From: Paenibacillus sp. Soil522
Lineage (GTDB): Bacteria > Bacillota > Bacilli > Paenibacillales > Paenibacillaceae
NCBI RefSeq assembly: GCF_001428245.1
Contig: NZ_LMRV01000001.1
Span: 116,560-180,559, forward strand
Direction of reading: 5' to 3'
DNA: 64,000 bases
The translations under genes were made by a program, and so were the position numbers. Positions 54,659 through 62,917 of this stretch are shown here, piece after piece (the stretch's first letter is position 1; every line of letters begins with the position of its first letter). The notes under the pieces are model-generated. The model saw only the letters and a program-made list of their open reading frames with translations, searched no databases and had not been told where the DNA came from.

Positions 54659-54889
54659 ATGTGGAGGGAGTTCTGGGCTATCTATGGGAAGCGCGCAGCT
54701 GGCGCTGCGATAGGGCTTTTTTTCGGATTGTTATATTTGTTTGTCGGTTTTTGGGACATGCTCTTTGTAGGGCTGCTTGTCTCAATCGGTTATTGGATCG
54801 GCTTGCAGAAGGAAACAAGCAGCGGACCTATCTTTCCATGGCAGCGGCTTTGGTATTCGTTGTTAGAAAGATTTCGGCCGTTTAAATGA
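54659..54889 (+). CDS. DUF2273 small membrane protein
   Basis: A 76-residue protein with two adjacent hydrophobic helices (about 12-30 and 34-50) in the KRAAGAAIGLFFGLLYLFVGFWDMLFVGLLVSIGYWIG segment, the DUF2273 signature. It is always found with Asp23-like genes in this type of cluster. ATG 54659 has AGAGGTGAG upstream; an in-frame GTG at 54647 lies within that site. Confidence 0.85.
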   Translation: MWREFWAIYGKRAAGAAIGLFFGLLYLFVGFWDMLFVGLLVSIGYWIGLQKETSSGPIFPWQRLWYSLLERFRPFK

Positions 54890-54890
54890 T

Positions 54891-54966
54891 CCTGTGGTCT
54901 CCTCCGTACTCCGGATTTCGGAAAGCCGCTTATTCGGGGCAGGGAGGAGATCATAGGTTTTTTTTG
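54891..54966 (+). terminator. Terminator after the asp23 cluster
   Basis: CCTGTGGTCTCCTCC (54891-54905) pairs with GGAGGAGATCATAGG (54943-54957) with two mismatches, followed by eight Ts. It separates the asp23 cluster from nusB. Confidence 0.85.
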
Positions 54967-55025
54967 AAATATAGAGTTTACAAGAAAAAACCATTTTATC
55001 GGCATAAAGCTGCCGCGGAGGTCAC

Positions 55026-55469
55026 ATGAAACGTAGATTAGCAAGAGAAATTGCAGTATCAAGCTTATATCAAATGGAAATGAATGAGGTTTCAGCATCA
55101 GATGCTGTCGACATGCTGATGGACGAGCTTCGTCAAGAAAATGAAATAGGTGCCGATCCGGCTGAGGCAGGCAGCACGGCCGAGTTCGCACGTGAGCTTG
55201 TTTCCGGCGTTATGGAGCATAAGCAAGCTATTGACGGTATGCTGCAGCAGTTTTTGACTGGCTGGCATATCGATCGATTGTCACGTGTCGACCGTCAAGT
55301 GCTGAGATTGGCTAGTTATGAGATCGTATTCCGCGACGACGTGCCGCCTAAAGCCGCGATCAATGAAGCGATTGAACTTGCGAAGCATTTTGGAACAGAG
55401 GAATCCGGCAAATTTGTGAATGGCGTGCTAGGAAAATTGCTGCTGGAAATTGAAGAGTTGAAATCTTAA
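55026..55469 (+). CDS. nusB: Transcription antitermination factor NusB
   Basis: A 147-residue all-helical RNA-binding protein, partner of NusE in rRNA antitermination. [22 protein letters not shown] at the start and the final [34 protein letters not shown] segment are strongly conserved. GGAGG precedes the ATG. Confidence 0.95.
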   Translation: MKRRLAREIAVSSLYQMEMNEVSASDAVDMLMDELRQENEIGADPAEAGSTAEFARELVSGVMEHKQAIDGMLQQFLTGWHIDRLSRVDRQVLRLASYEIVFRDDVPPKAAINEAIELAKHFGTEESGKFVNGVLGKLLLEIEELKS

Positions 55470-55512
55470 TCACGAAAATCAAACAATCATCGATGCAAAG
55501 GAGACTGGAGCT

Positions 55513-56373
55513 ATGTGCGCACAAATCATTGAAGGAAAGAAAATATCCGACCTTATACGTGAGGAAATGATTACGGAAACTGCAGCCTTGAAAGAAAGAG
55601 GTGTCGTTCCTGGCTTGGCAGTCGTACTCGTTGGCGAAGATCCTGCTTCTAAAGTTTACGTAGGTTCTAAGGAGAAAGCTTGTCTGCAGCTTGGTTTTTA
55701 TTCTGAAGTACATCGGCTTTCTGCTGAAACAACTGAAGAAGAGCTGCTTGCGGTCATTGACCGTTTGAACAATCAGGTTACGATTAACGGTATTCTCGTT
55801 CAATTGCCCCTTCCAAAACATATCAACGAGAAGGCCGTTATTGATGCGATTCGCGTAGATAAGGATGTAGACGGCTTTCATCCGGAAAGCGTCGGCAATT
55901 TGGTTATCGGCGATGACAGCTTACTGCCTTGTACTCCTGCAGGCGTTATTGAGCTTATTAAGCGGAGCTGCGTCGACATATCTGGAAAACATGCAGTCGT
56001 TATCGGGAGAAGCAATATCGTCGGCAAGCCGGTAGCCATGCTGCTGCTCCGCGAGAATGCGACGGTTACTATTTGTCATTCTCGTACAGCAAACATGGAA
56101 GAAATCGCTAAGCAAGCGGATATTCTCGTGGTTGCCATCGGGAAAGCAAAAGCAATCGACAGCAAATTCGTCAAACCGGGTGCGATTGTCATTGACGTAG
56201 GCATTAACCGTCTGCCGGATGGCAAGCTTGCGGGAGATGTAGATTTTGACGATTGTTTGGATACGGCAGGCTTCATTACTCCGGTGCCTGGCGGAGTTGG
56301 TCCTATGACCATTACTATGCTAATGAAAAATACGATTACAGCGGCAAAAAGGGCAAACGGAATCAAGGAGTGA
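55513..56373 (+). CDS. folD: Methylenetetrahydrofolate dehydrogenase / methenyltetrahydrofolate cyclohydrolase
   Basis: A 286-residue bifunctional folate enzyme. [24 protein letters not shown] has the catalytic Tyr/Lys region, [18 protein letters not shown] the substrate segment, and [17 protein letters not shown] the NADP-binding loop, with [14 protein letters not shown] at the end. AAAGGAG precedes the ATG. It lies 43 bases after nusB. Confidence 0.96.
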   Translation: MCAQIIEGKKISDLIREEMITETAALKERGVVPGLAVVLVGEDPASKVYVGSKEKACLQLGFYSEVHRLSAETTEEELLAVIDRLNNQVTINGILVQLPLPKHINEKAVIDAIRVDKDVDGFHPESVGNLVIGDDSLLPCTPAGVIELIKRSCVDISGKHAVVIGRSNIVGKPVAMLLLRENATVTICHSRTANMEEIAKQADILVVAIGKAKAIDSKFVKPGAIVIDVGINRLPDGKLAGDVDFDDCLDTAGFITPVPGGVGPMTITMLMKNTITAAKRANGIKE

Positions 56374-56381
56374 CGGTACGC

Positions 56382-57752
56382 ATGGCGGATCAGCCTCGAA
56401 TTTATTCGATTAAAGAGCTTAATCGCTATATCCGGATGAAGATGGAGTCGGATTCACTGCTAGGTGATATTTGGCTGCGCGGCGAGATATCGAATTTCAC
56501 GCATCATTCCAGCGGGCATATGTATTTTACTTTAAAGGATAGCGATAGCCGGATAAAGTCCATTATGTTTGCATCACATAATCAACGGCTGCCCTTTATT
56601 CCTAAAGAAGGCGCGAAAGTGATAGCCAGAGGCAATATATCGGTTTATGAACGAGATGGCAATTATCAATTTTATGTCACCTCGATGCAGCCCGACGGCA
56701 TAGGGAGCTTGTATCTTGCGTTCGAGCAGCTTAAAAGCAAGTTGAATGCGGAAGGGCTGTTCGCCGAATCGCGCAAACGCCCAATTCCGCTTTTTCCGCG
56801 TGCTATAGGCGTCATTACGTCGCCTACGGGAGCTGCCGTAAGAGATATTATCATTACTTTACAACGGCGTTATCCTTTAATACCTATTTATGTTTATCCC
56901 GTACTCGTTCAAGGAAACCAAGCGGCGCCTTCGATCGTAAAAGCGATAGAAGCGATGAACCGTTTTGGCGAAGCCGACTTATTAATCGTTGGGCGCGGCG
57001 GAGGCTCGCTTGAAGAGCTGTGGGCGTTCAACGAGGAAGCGGTCGCCCGCAGCATTGCCGCTTCTCGTATTCCGGTCATAAGCGCAGTTGGGCATGAGAC
57101 GGATTTCACGATTGCTGATTTTGCAGCTGATTTACGAGCAGCTACGCCAACAGCGGCTGCCGAGCTTGCTGTTCCGAGTATTGCAGAATTACAGCAGCAG
57201 CTGCAGCGCCAGCAACAGCGGCTCGTCCATGGCATCCGTTACCGTGTCCAGGAAGATAAAGAGAAGCTGCAGCGTCTTCGCCGCTCGCCATTTTTCTTAT
57301 ATCCGCGAAAGTATTTGCTGGAGCAGGCAGAGCGTTTAGACCGACTGTCGGAGCAGCTTGAGCAGCGGACTAAGCGGATAGCCGAACGTGGACATACAAG
57401 GCTCGCAAGGCTTCAAACCACATTGGCCGGGCATCATCCAGGCGAGCGGGTGGCTTTTGCGGCTAAACGTTGGCAAACGGCTAACAAGCAGCTTGAGCAT
57501 GCGATGAGCATTGCCGTTAAAGATAAGAAGCTCCAGCTGCTTAGCTCAATTAAACAGCTGGACGCATTAAGTCCATTAAAGGTCATGTCCAGAGGATATA
57601 GTCTCGTATATGACGAGCAGGAGCGGCGATTAATTAAATCGATTCGCGATGTGAAGCCAGGCGACATCGTAAAGGTGAAGGTAGCAGACGGTCAGCTTGA
57701 CTGTCATGTAGGTTCATTGAGAGGAGATCAATTAGATGGCAGCAACGAATAA
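56382..57752 (+). CDS. xseA: Exodeoxyribonuclease VII large subunit
   Basis: A 456-residue large subunit. An N-terminal OB-fold (IWLRGEISNFTHHSSGHMYFTLKD) precedes the catalytic core with PRAIGVITSPTGAAVRDIIITLQRRYP, GRGGGSLEELWAFNEEAVARSI, SAVGHETDFTIADFAADLRAATPTAAAE, and a long coiled coil. ATG 56382 has AAGGAGTGA 8 bases upstream, overlapping the folD stop. It overlaps xseB by 17 bases. Confidence 0.96.
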   Translation: MADQPRIYSIKELNRYIRMKMESDSLLGDIWLRGEISNFTHHSSGHMYFTLKDSDSRIKSIMFASHNQRLPFIPKEGAKVIARGNISVYERDGNYQFYVTSMQPDGIGSLYLAFEQLKSKLNAEGLFAESRKRPIPLFPRAIGVITSPTGAAVRDIIITLQRRYPLIPIYVYPVLVQGNQAAPSIVKAIEAMNRFGEADLLIVGRGGGSLEELWAFNEEAVARSIAASRIPVISAVGHETDFTIADFAADLRAATPTAAAELAVPSIAELQQQLQRQQQRLVHGIRYRVQEDKEKLQRLRRSPFFLYPRKYLLEQAERLDRLSEQLEQRTKRIAERGHTRLARLQTTLAGHHPGERVAFAAKRWQTANKQLEHAMSIAVKDKKLQLLSSIKQLDALSPLKVMSRGYSLVYDEQERRLIKSIRDVKPGDIVKVKVADGQLDCHVGSLRGDQLDGSNE

Positions 57753-57990
57753 TAGTGAGCTCACTTTTGAGCAGGCAATGGAGCGATTGGACTCCATTGT
57801 ATCCAAGCTGGAGAACGGCGATGTTCCGCTTGAAACAGCAATTGAATTGTTCCAAGAAGGCATGAAGCTGTCCCAGCTGTGCGGAGGCAAGCTGGAGCAG
57901 GTCGAGCGCAAAATCGAATTGTTGATCGAAACGGAGCATGGTTTCCAGAAAAAAACGTTTGCAGATGTAAACGAGGATAAAGGGGAATAA
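57736..57990 (+). CDS. xseB: Exodeoxyribonuclease VII small subunit
   Basis: An 84-residue small subunit. LTFEQAMERLDSIVSKLENGDVPLETAIELFQEGMKLSQLC is the family signature of two helices that bind XseA. It ends 2 bases before ispA. Confidence 0.96.
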   Translation: MAATNNSELTFEQAMERLDSIVSKLENGDVPLETAIELFQEGMKLSQLCGGKLEQVERKIELLIETEHGFQKKTFADVNEDKGE

Positions 57991-57992
57991 GC

Positions 57993-58907
57993 TTGAACGA
58001 GAGGGCATCCATTAAAGCGTACTTATCGAAATGCGCGGAGCTGACCGAAGCTTCGCTTAAACAATCGGTTCCGAACTCGTGGGACGTTCCGGTACAGCTG
58101 AGGGAGGCAATGCAGTATTCGCTTGAAGCAGGAGGCAAACGCCTGAGACCAGCGTTAGTGCTATCGGCTGCCGAAGCGGTATTTGGCCGTACGGCAACCT
58201 TCGATGCCGCTCTGCCAGTAGCTTGCGCCGTAGAGTTTATACACACATATTCTTTGATTCATGACGATTTGCCTGCCATGGATAATGATGATTTCCGCAG
58301 AGGAAAGCCGACGAACCATAAGGTATTTGGTGAAGCGATGGCGATTTTAGCCGGGGACGCGCTGCTTACGCATGCGTTTCATTTAATTCCTCAAGCGGCG
58401 CGCCAAGGCGGTATTGCCGCAGAAGCGGCGCTTGCCATCGTAGAAGATCTCGCCAAGTTGGCGGGTGCTCCCGGAATGGTTGGAGGCCAGGTTGCCGATA
58501 TGCTTGGGGAGCAAGGAATCACTTCCATCAGTGAGCTGGAATACATCCATCTTCATAAAACAAGCGATCTTATTGTGTTCTCGGTTACGGCTGGCGGCCG
58601 AATCGGAGGAGCTACAGATAAGCAGCTTGAGCTTCTAGCAACATATGGCCGAAATATCGGTCTTGCTTTTCAAATTCGGGATGATATATTGGATTTGATC
58701 GGCGATGAGCAGAAGCTGGGAAAGAAAACAAATAGCGACGTTCAGCAGAATAAAGTAACGTATCCTTTCCTAATCGGAATAGAAGAGAGCAAAGCTCAGG
58801 TTGAGCGGCTAACCCAGGAGGCGAAAGCGGCTGTGCTGGATGCGGGGTTGCTCGCTCCGGACCGACTTCTTGAAATTGCGGATTATCTCGTTGGGCGCGA
58901 TCATTGA
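57993..58907 (+). CDS. ispA: Farnesyl diphosphate synthase
   Basis: A 304-residue all-helical prenyltransferase that condenses isopentenyl diphosphate with DMAPP to farnesyl diphosphate. Both Asp-rich motifs are present: DDLPAMDNDD and DDILD. The LEAGGKRLRPAL segment precedes the first. The TTG start at 57993 has AAAGGGG upstream. It feeds isoprenoid synthesis, including the substrate for the sporulenol-like cyclase in this window. Confidence 0.93.
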   Translation: MNERASIKAYLSKCAELTEASLKQSVPNSWDVPVQLREAMQYSLEAGGKRLRPALVLSAAEAVFGRTATFDAALPVACAVEFIHTYSLIHDDLPAMDNDDFRRGKPTNHKVFGEAMAILAGDALLTHAFHLIPQAARQGGIAAEAALAIVEDLAKLAGAPGMVGGQVADMLGEQGITSISELEYIHLHKTSDLIVFSVTAGGRIGGATDKQLELLATYGRNIGLAFQIRDDILDLIGDEQKLGKKTNSDVQQNKVTYPFLIGIEESKAQVERLTQEAKAAVLDAGLLAPDRLLEIADYLVGRDH

Positions 58908-58932
58908 GAATGTAATGCTTTTTCCATTGTGG

Positions 58933-58961
58933 TTGGGAATCAAAGCTCAATGTGCTATAAT
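58933..58961 (+). promoter_or_regulatory. Promoter of dxs
   Basis: TTGGGA (58933-58938), a 17-base spacer and an extended -10 (TGC-TATAAT, TATAAT at 58956-58961) lie 65 bases before the dxs start. Confidence 0.65.
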
Positions 58962-59025
58962 AGGAAAAATGTAGATGTTCATGGGACAGCAGTTAAAGGC
59001 TGTCCGCGAAAGCGAGGAAAGTAAC

Positions 59026-60924
59026 GTGCTGCTTGACCAGATTAACGGACCTCAAGATTTGAAAGCTTTGACAACCGCTCAGCTAGAGCAACTGGCCGCT
59101 GAAATCCGTCAGTTTCTTATTGAGAAGCTTTCCGTTACGGGTGGTCATCTCGCTCCTAACTTAGGAGTTGTAGAGCTGACCCTAGCCATGCATTATTTAT
59201 TTAACAGCCCAGAAGATAAGTTTATTTTTGACGTCGGGCATCAATCATATGTACACAAAATATTAACCGGACGCAAGGACCGGTTTGATACGCTGCGTAA
59301 ATATAAAGGGCTATGCGGTTTCGTCAAACGGGCGGAAAGCGAGCATGACGTTTGGGAAGCCGGACATAGCAGCACATCCTTGTCAGCTGCAATGGGAATG
59401 GCGCTCGCCCGTGATTTGAAGGGTGAGAGCAATCGCGTAGTTGCTGTTATCGGTGACGGCGCCCTTACCGGCGGCATGGCTTTAGAAGCGCTTAATCATA
59501 TCGGACACGAGAAGAAAAATTTGATTGTCATCTTGAATGATAATGAGATGTCTATCGCTCCAAACGTTGGCGCATTGCATCACTATTTAGGTAAAATACG
59601 TACTGATCATCATTATCATAAAGCTAAGGACGAGCTTCAGTTATTGCTGAATAAAATACCGGCCATCGGAGGAAAGCTTGCTAAAACAGCCGAGCGCTTT
59701 AAGGATAGCTTGAAGTATTTGCTCGTAAGCGGCATTCTGTTCGAGCAATTCGGATTTACTTATTTGGGTCCTGTAGATGGTCATGATATTGAGCAGGTGC
59801 TTGATATTATGCGCCAAGCGGATTCGATGCCGGGTCCCGTGCTTGTTCATGTATTGACTGTAAAAGGGAAAGGCTATTCGCCTGCTGAAGCGGATTCGTT
59901 CAAATGGCATGGCATCACGCCATATAAGATTGAATCTGGTCAAGTGGTCAAGGCTGTTGGTCCTCCCGTTTATACAGATGTATTCGGCGAAATGTTAATT
60001 GAATTAGCCGAGAAGGACGATCGAATTGTCGCTGTAACTCCTGCAATGCCAGGCGGCTCCGGATTGCTCAAATTTGCAGCGAGGTTCCCTAATCGCATGA
60101 TTGATGTGGGAATTGCCGAGCAGCATGCGGCTACGATGTCGGCAGCGCTTGCGATGGAAGGAATGAAGCCCGTTTTCGCGGTGTATTCAACTTTCCTGCA
60201 GCGCGCATATGACCAAGTCGTGCATGATATTTGCCGTCAAAACCTTAACGTTATTTTTGCGATTGACCGTGCGGGCTTCGTTGGAGCAGATGGCGAGACT
60301 CACCATGGCGTTTATGATATATCATTTTTAAGGCATATTCCGAATTTGGTTATTATGATGCCTAAGGACGAGAATGAGCTCAGACAAATGCTTAAGACTG
60401 CCGTTGATTATGATGACGGGCCGATCGCCGTACGTTATCCGCGTATTGCGGGCTTAGGCGTGGAGATGGAGTCTAATCCGCAAGCTTTGCCGATTGGCAC
60501 TTGGGAGACGGTTCGAGCAGGAGATTCCGGCGTTATTTTGGCAATTGGCCCCATGCTGCAGGTTGCCGAGGAAGCGGCTGAACTCCTCAAGCGAGAAGGA
60601 TTGAGCGTTCAAATCATAAATGCCAGATTTATTAAGCCGCTCGATGAGCAGATGCTGTTATCGCTTGCTGCGGAAGGCAAGCATATGATCGTGCTGGAGG
60701 AAGGCGCGGAGCTTGGCGGTTTGGGAAGCTCAGTTCTTGAATTTTATTCACTCAAAGGCATTTACGGCCTGTCCGTTCGTATTATCGGCGTGCCTGATGT
60801 ATTCGTTGAGCACGGTACGATCAAGGAGCAAAGAAAAGAAATTGGTTTAACGGCTGAGAGAGTAGCTACCGAGTTCAAAGCCATGCAGCCAAAGCGCATG
60901 AAGCGAGTTACTGGCCAACAGTAA
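59026..60924 (+). CDS. dxs: 1-deoxy-D-xylulose-5-phosphate synthase
   Basis: A 632-residue thiamine-diphosphate enzyme, first step of the MEP pathway (pyruvate plus glyceraldehyde 3-phosphate). [22 protein letters not shown], the thiamine-binding [29 protein letters not shown] ([13 protein letters not shown]) and [22 protein letters not shown] segments are intact. GTG 59026 is chosen: GAGGAAAG lies 7 bases upstream and the resulting start resembles other Dxs proteins. An ATG at 58975 has no ribosome binding site. Confidence 0.95.
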   Translation: MLLDQINGPQDLKALTTAQLEQLAAEIRQFLIEKLSVTGGHLAPNLGVVELTLAMHYLFNSPEDKFIFDVGHQSYVHKILTGRKDRFDTLRKYKGLCGFVKRAESEHDVWEAGHSSTSLSAAMGMALARDLKGESNRVVAVIGDGALTGGMALEALNHIGHEKKNLIVILNDNEMSIAPNVGALHHYLGKIRTDHHYHKAKDELQLLLNKIPAIGGKLAKTAERFKDSLKYLLVSGILFEQFGFTYLGPVDGHDIEQVLDIMRQADSMPGPVLVHVLTVKGKGYSPAEADSFKWHGITPYKIESGQVVKAVGPPVYTDVFGEMLIELAEKDDRIVAVTPAMPGGSGLLKFAARFPNRMIDVGIAEQHAATMSAALAMEGMKPVFAVYSTFLQRAYDQVVHDICRQNLNVIFAIDRAGFVGADGETHHGVYDISFLRHIPNLVIMMPKDENELRQMLKTAVDYDDGPIAVRYPRIAGLGVEMESNPQALPIGTWETVRAGDSGVILAIGPMLQVAEEAAELLKREGLSVQIINARFIKPLDEQMLLSLAAEGKHMIVLEEGAELGGLGSSVLEFYSLKGIYGLSVRIIGVPDVFVEHGTIKEQRKEIGLTAERVATEFKAMQPKRMKRVTGQQ

Positions 60925-60940
60925 CGTTTGAGGGAGAAAG

Positions 60941-61771
60941 ATGACAACTACAGCGAAAGAACGGATAGATGTGCTTCTGGTGGAGCGCGGCTTTTATGAA
61001 AGCAGGGAAAAAGCGAAAGCGGCTTTAATGGCCGGGCTCGTGCTTGTAAATGACGAGCCTGTCGACAAAAGCGGAATGAAAGTGGCGCGTACGGCAGATA
61101 TTAAGGTAAAGGGTGCTCTGCATCCTTACGTCAGCCGTGGCGGATTGAAGCTGGAGAAGGCGATTCGGAAGTTCGGTATCGATTTGAACGGACGCGTCAT
61201 GCTCGATATAGGCGCATCGACAGGCGGATTTACGGATTGCGCTCTTCAGAACGGCGCATCATATGTATATGCTATCGATGTTGGCTACAATCAGCTTGAT
61301 TGGTCGCTTAGACAGGATGAACGGGTAAATGTCATGGAGCGTACCAACTTTCGCTATACAGAGCCTGCTGATCTGGTCGGACCGCCTCCTACGTTTGCTT
61401 CAATCGACGTATCCTTCATATCGTTGAAGCTCATTTTACCTGCTTTATCCACCTTGTTATCGGTTGGCTCCGGGATTGTCGCATTAATAAAGCCGCAATT
61501 CGAAGCAGGACGCGAGAAGGTAGGTAAATCAGGTGTCGTTCGTGACTCCGCTGTGCATAGGGATGTGCTGCGGACAGTTCTGACTGCGGCAGCAAAGCTG
61601 GGTTATAGCTTGCAGGATATTACGTTTTCTCCTATTACGGGAGGAGAGGGAAATATTGAATTTTTGGCCTATTGGACATGGTCCGCTGAGCCGAGCGCTG
61701 TAATTCCTGATGATGCTGCGTTAACGGAATTGGTAAAGCAAGCGAACGAAACCTTTACTACAAACAAATAA
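60941..61771 (+). CDS. tlyA: TlyA family RNA methyltransferase (YqxC)
   Basis: A 276-residue protein. An N-terminal S4 RNA-binding domain (ERIDVLLVERGFYESREKAKAALMAGLVLVNDEPV) precedes an FtsJ-like SAM domain (VMLDIGASTGGFTDCALQNGASYVYAIDVGYNQL). Homologues 2'-O-methylate rRNA; some are labelled hemolysin. Located between dxs and argR/recN as in B. subtilis. Confidence 0.92.
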   Translation: MTTTAKERIDVLLVERGFYESREKAKAALMAGLVLVNDEPVDKSGMKVARTADIKVKGALHPYVSRGGLKLEKAIRKFGIDLNGRVMLDIGASTGGFTDCALQNGASYVYAIDVGYNQLDWSLRQDERVNVMERTNFRYTEPADLVGPPPTFASIDVSFISLKLILPALSTLLSVGSGIVALIKPQFEAGREKVGKSGVVRDSAVHRDVLRTVLTAAAKLGYSLQDITFSPITGGEGNIEFLAYWTWSAEPSAVIPDDAALTELVKQANETFTTNK

Positions 61772-61786
61772 GATGAAGAAACCAGG

Positions 61787-61826
61787 AAGGTGTCGAGCAG
61801 AGTCATAGCTGCCCGGCATCTTTTTT
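61787..61826 (+). terminator. Terminator after tlyA
   Basis: AAGGTGTCGAGCAG (61787-61800) pairs with CTGCCCGGCATCTT (61809-61822) with G-U wobbles and a mismatch, followed by a T-run. Confidence 0.7.
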
Positions 61827-61959
61827 ACTTTACAGCAGCCAACTTGATTTGTTAAACTATAGAAACCAAACAAATGTTCGGTATAGTAGATATACAGGAG
61901 AATGCCCCCAGCATAGCGAACGATTAAGTAAACAATCCATTTGCGAATGGGGGATGCTG

Positions 61960-62427
61960 ATGGGCACATACGGTGATTGGTTTATTATGCTTTTTGCCGG
62001 TTGTTTGGCTGTAGTTTGGCTGTTCAGAGTATTTCACCGCTGGCTGCACGAGCCTGCAAGCGTCAAGCGTCTTAAGCTTGGTAAAGGCGGCGTGCTCACG
62101 GAAGATGATGAGAACATTTTATTGCTTGAGCAAGCTGGATATGAGGTAAGCTCAGGAAAGCATTTAGTTCCGATTCCAATCAAGCTGGATGATGTGCCGC
62201 TTGGAAGAGGAAGTCGGTTATATATTGATTATATAGCGGAAATGGATCATTGTACGTATATCGTCAAGACTGCACGTGATCGGATGCCGATGGAATGGAC
62301 GGCTAGTGGAGTTAGGGACCGTTTGCTTGTTTATTCGCTGCTATTGCCCGAATGCGACGGCATATTGTTCGTTGACGCGAAGGAGAAAGTCATCCGCAAA
62401 ATAACGTTTCACATCTCAGACCAATAA
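61960..62427 (+). CDS. Membrane-anchored protein of unknown function
   Basis: A 155-residue protein. One N-terminal span (about 7-25, FIMLFAGCLAVVWLFRVF) is followed by a soluble domain. The domain has an alpha-beta pattern with GYEVSSGKHLVPIPIKLDD, LYIDYIAEMDHCTYIVKTAR and LLVYSLLLPECDGILFVDA. This layout resembles PD-(D/E)XK-type domains but the ExK pair is not clear (IVK). ATG 61960 has GGGGGATG upstream; longer frames lack a ribosome binding site. It sits where B. subtilis has no gene, between yqxC and ahrC. I do not assign a function. Confidence 0.75.
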   Translation: MGTYGDWFIMLFAGCLAVVWLFRVFHRWLHEPASVKRLKLGKGGVLTEDDENILLLEQAGYEVSSGKHLVPIPIKLDDVPLGRGSRLYIDYIAEMDHCTYIVKTARDRMPMEWTASGVRDRLLVYSLLLPECDGILFVDAKEKVIRKITFHISDQ

Positions 62428-62444
62428 ATCATGGAGGTTTTTTT

Positions 62445-62897
62445 ATGAAGGGGATTCGCCAATATCGAATCAAGGAAATTATTACAAACCGTATGATTGA
62501 GACACAGGAGGAGCTTGTGGAAGCGCTGCGCGCAACCGGCATGCAGGTAACTCAGGCAACCGTATCGCGCGATATGAAGGAATTGATGCTTATTAAGGTG
62601 CCGGCAGGTGAAGGGAAATACAAATATTCTATTCCGCAGGAGCATCAGCGCCAAAATCCGATCCATAAGCTAAAGCGTGCGCTGCTTGATCATTTTGTGC
62701 ATATTGATTTCACTGATAACCTTGTTGTCATGAAGTGTCTGCCGGGAACGGCAAATGCAATTGGAGCTTTGGTCGATAATATGGAATGGCCAGAGGTTAT
62801 GGGTACAATCTGCGGGGATGATACGATCTTGATGATCTGTCGCACCAAGACGCAGAGTGGAGAAGTTGTGGAACGCTTGCTTGAACTATTGAACTAA
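62445..62897 (+). CDS. argR: Arginine repressor
   Basis: A 150-residue ArgR/AhrC. The winged helix ITNRMIETQEELVEALRATGMQVTQATVSRDMKELMLIKVPA and the C-terminal arginine-binding VMKCLPGTANAIGALVDNMEWPEVMGTICGDDTILMICR hexamer domain are intact. It controls arginine biosynthesis and catabolism. TGGAGG lies 8 bases before the ATG. Followed by recN as in B. subtilis. Confidence 0.95.
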   Translation: MKGIRQYRIKEIITNRMIETQEELVEALRATGMQVTQATVSRDMKELMLIKVPAGEGKYKYSIPQEHQRQNPIHKLKRALLDHFVHIDFTDNLVVMKCLPGTANAIGALVDNMEWPEVMGTICGDDTILMICRTKTQSGEVVERLLELLN

Positions 62898-62917
62898 AAC
62901 GAGGGGGAAATTAAACC

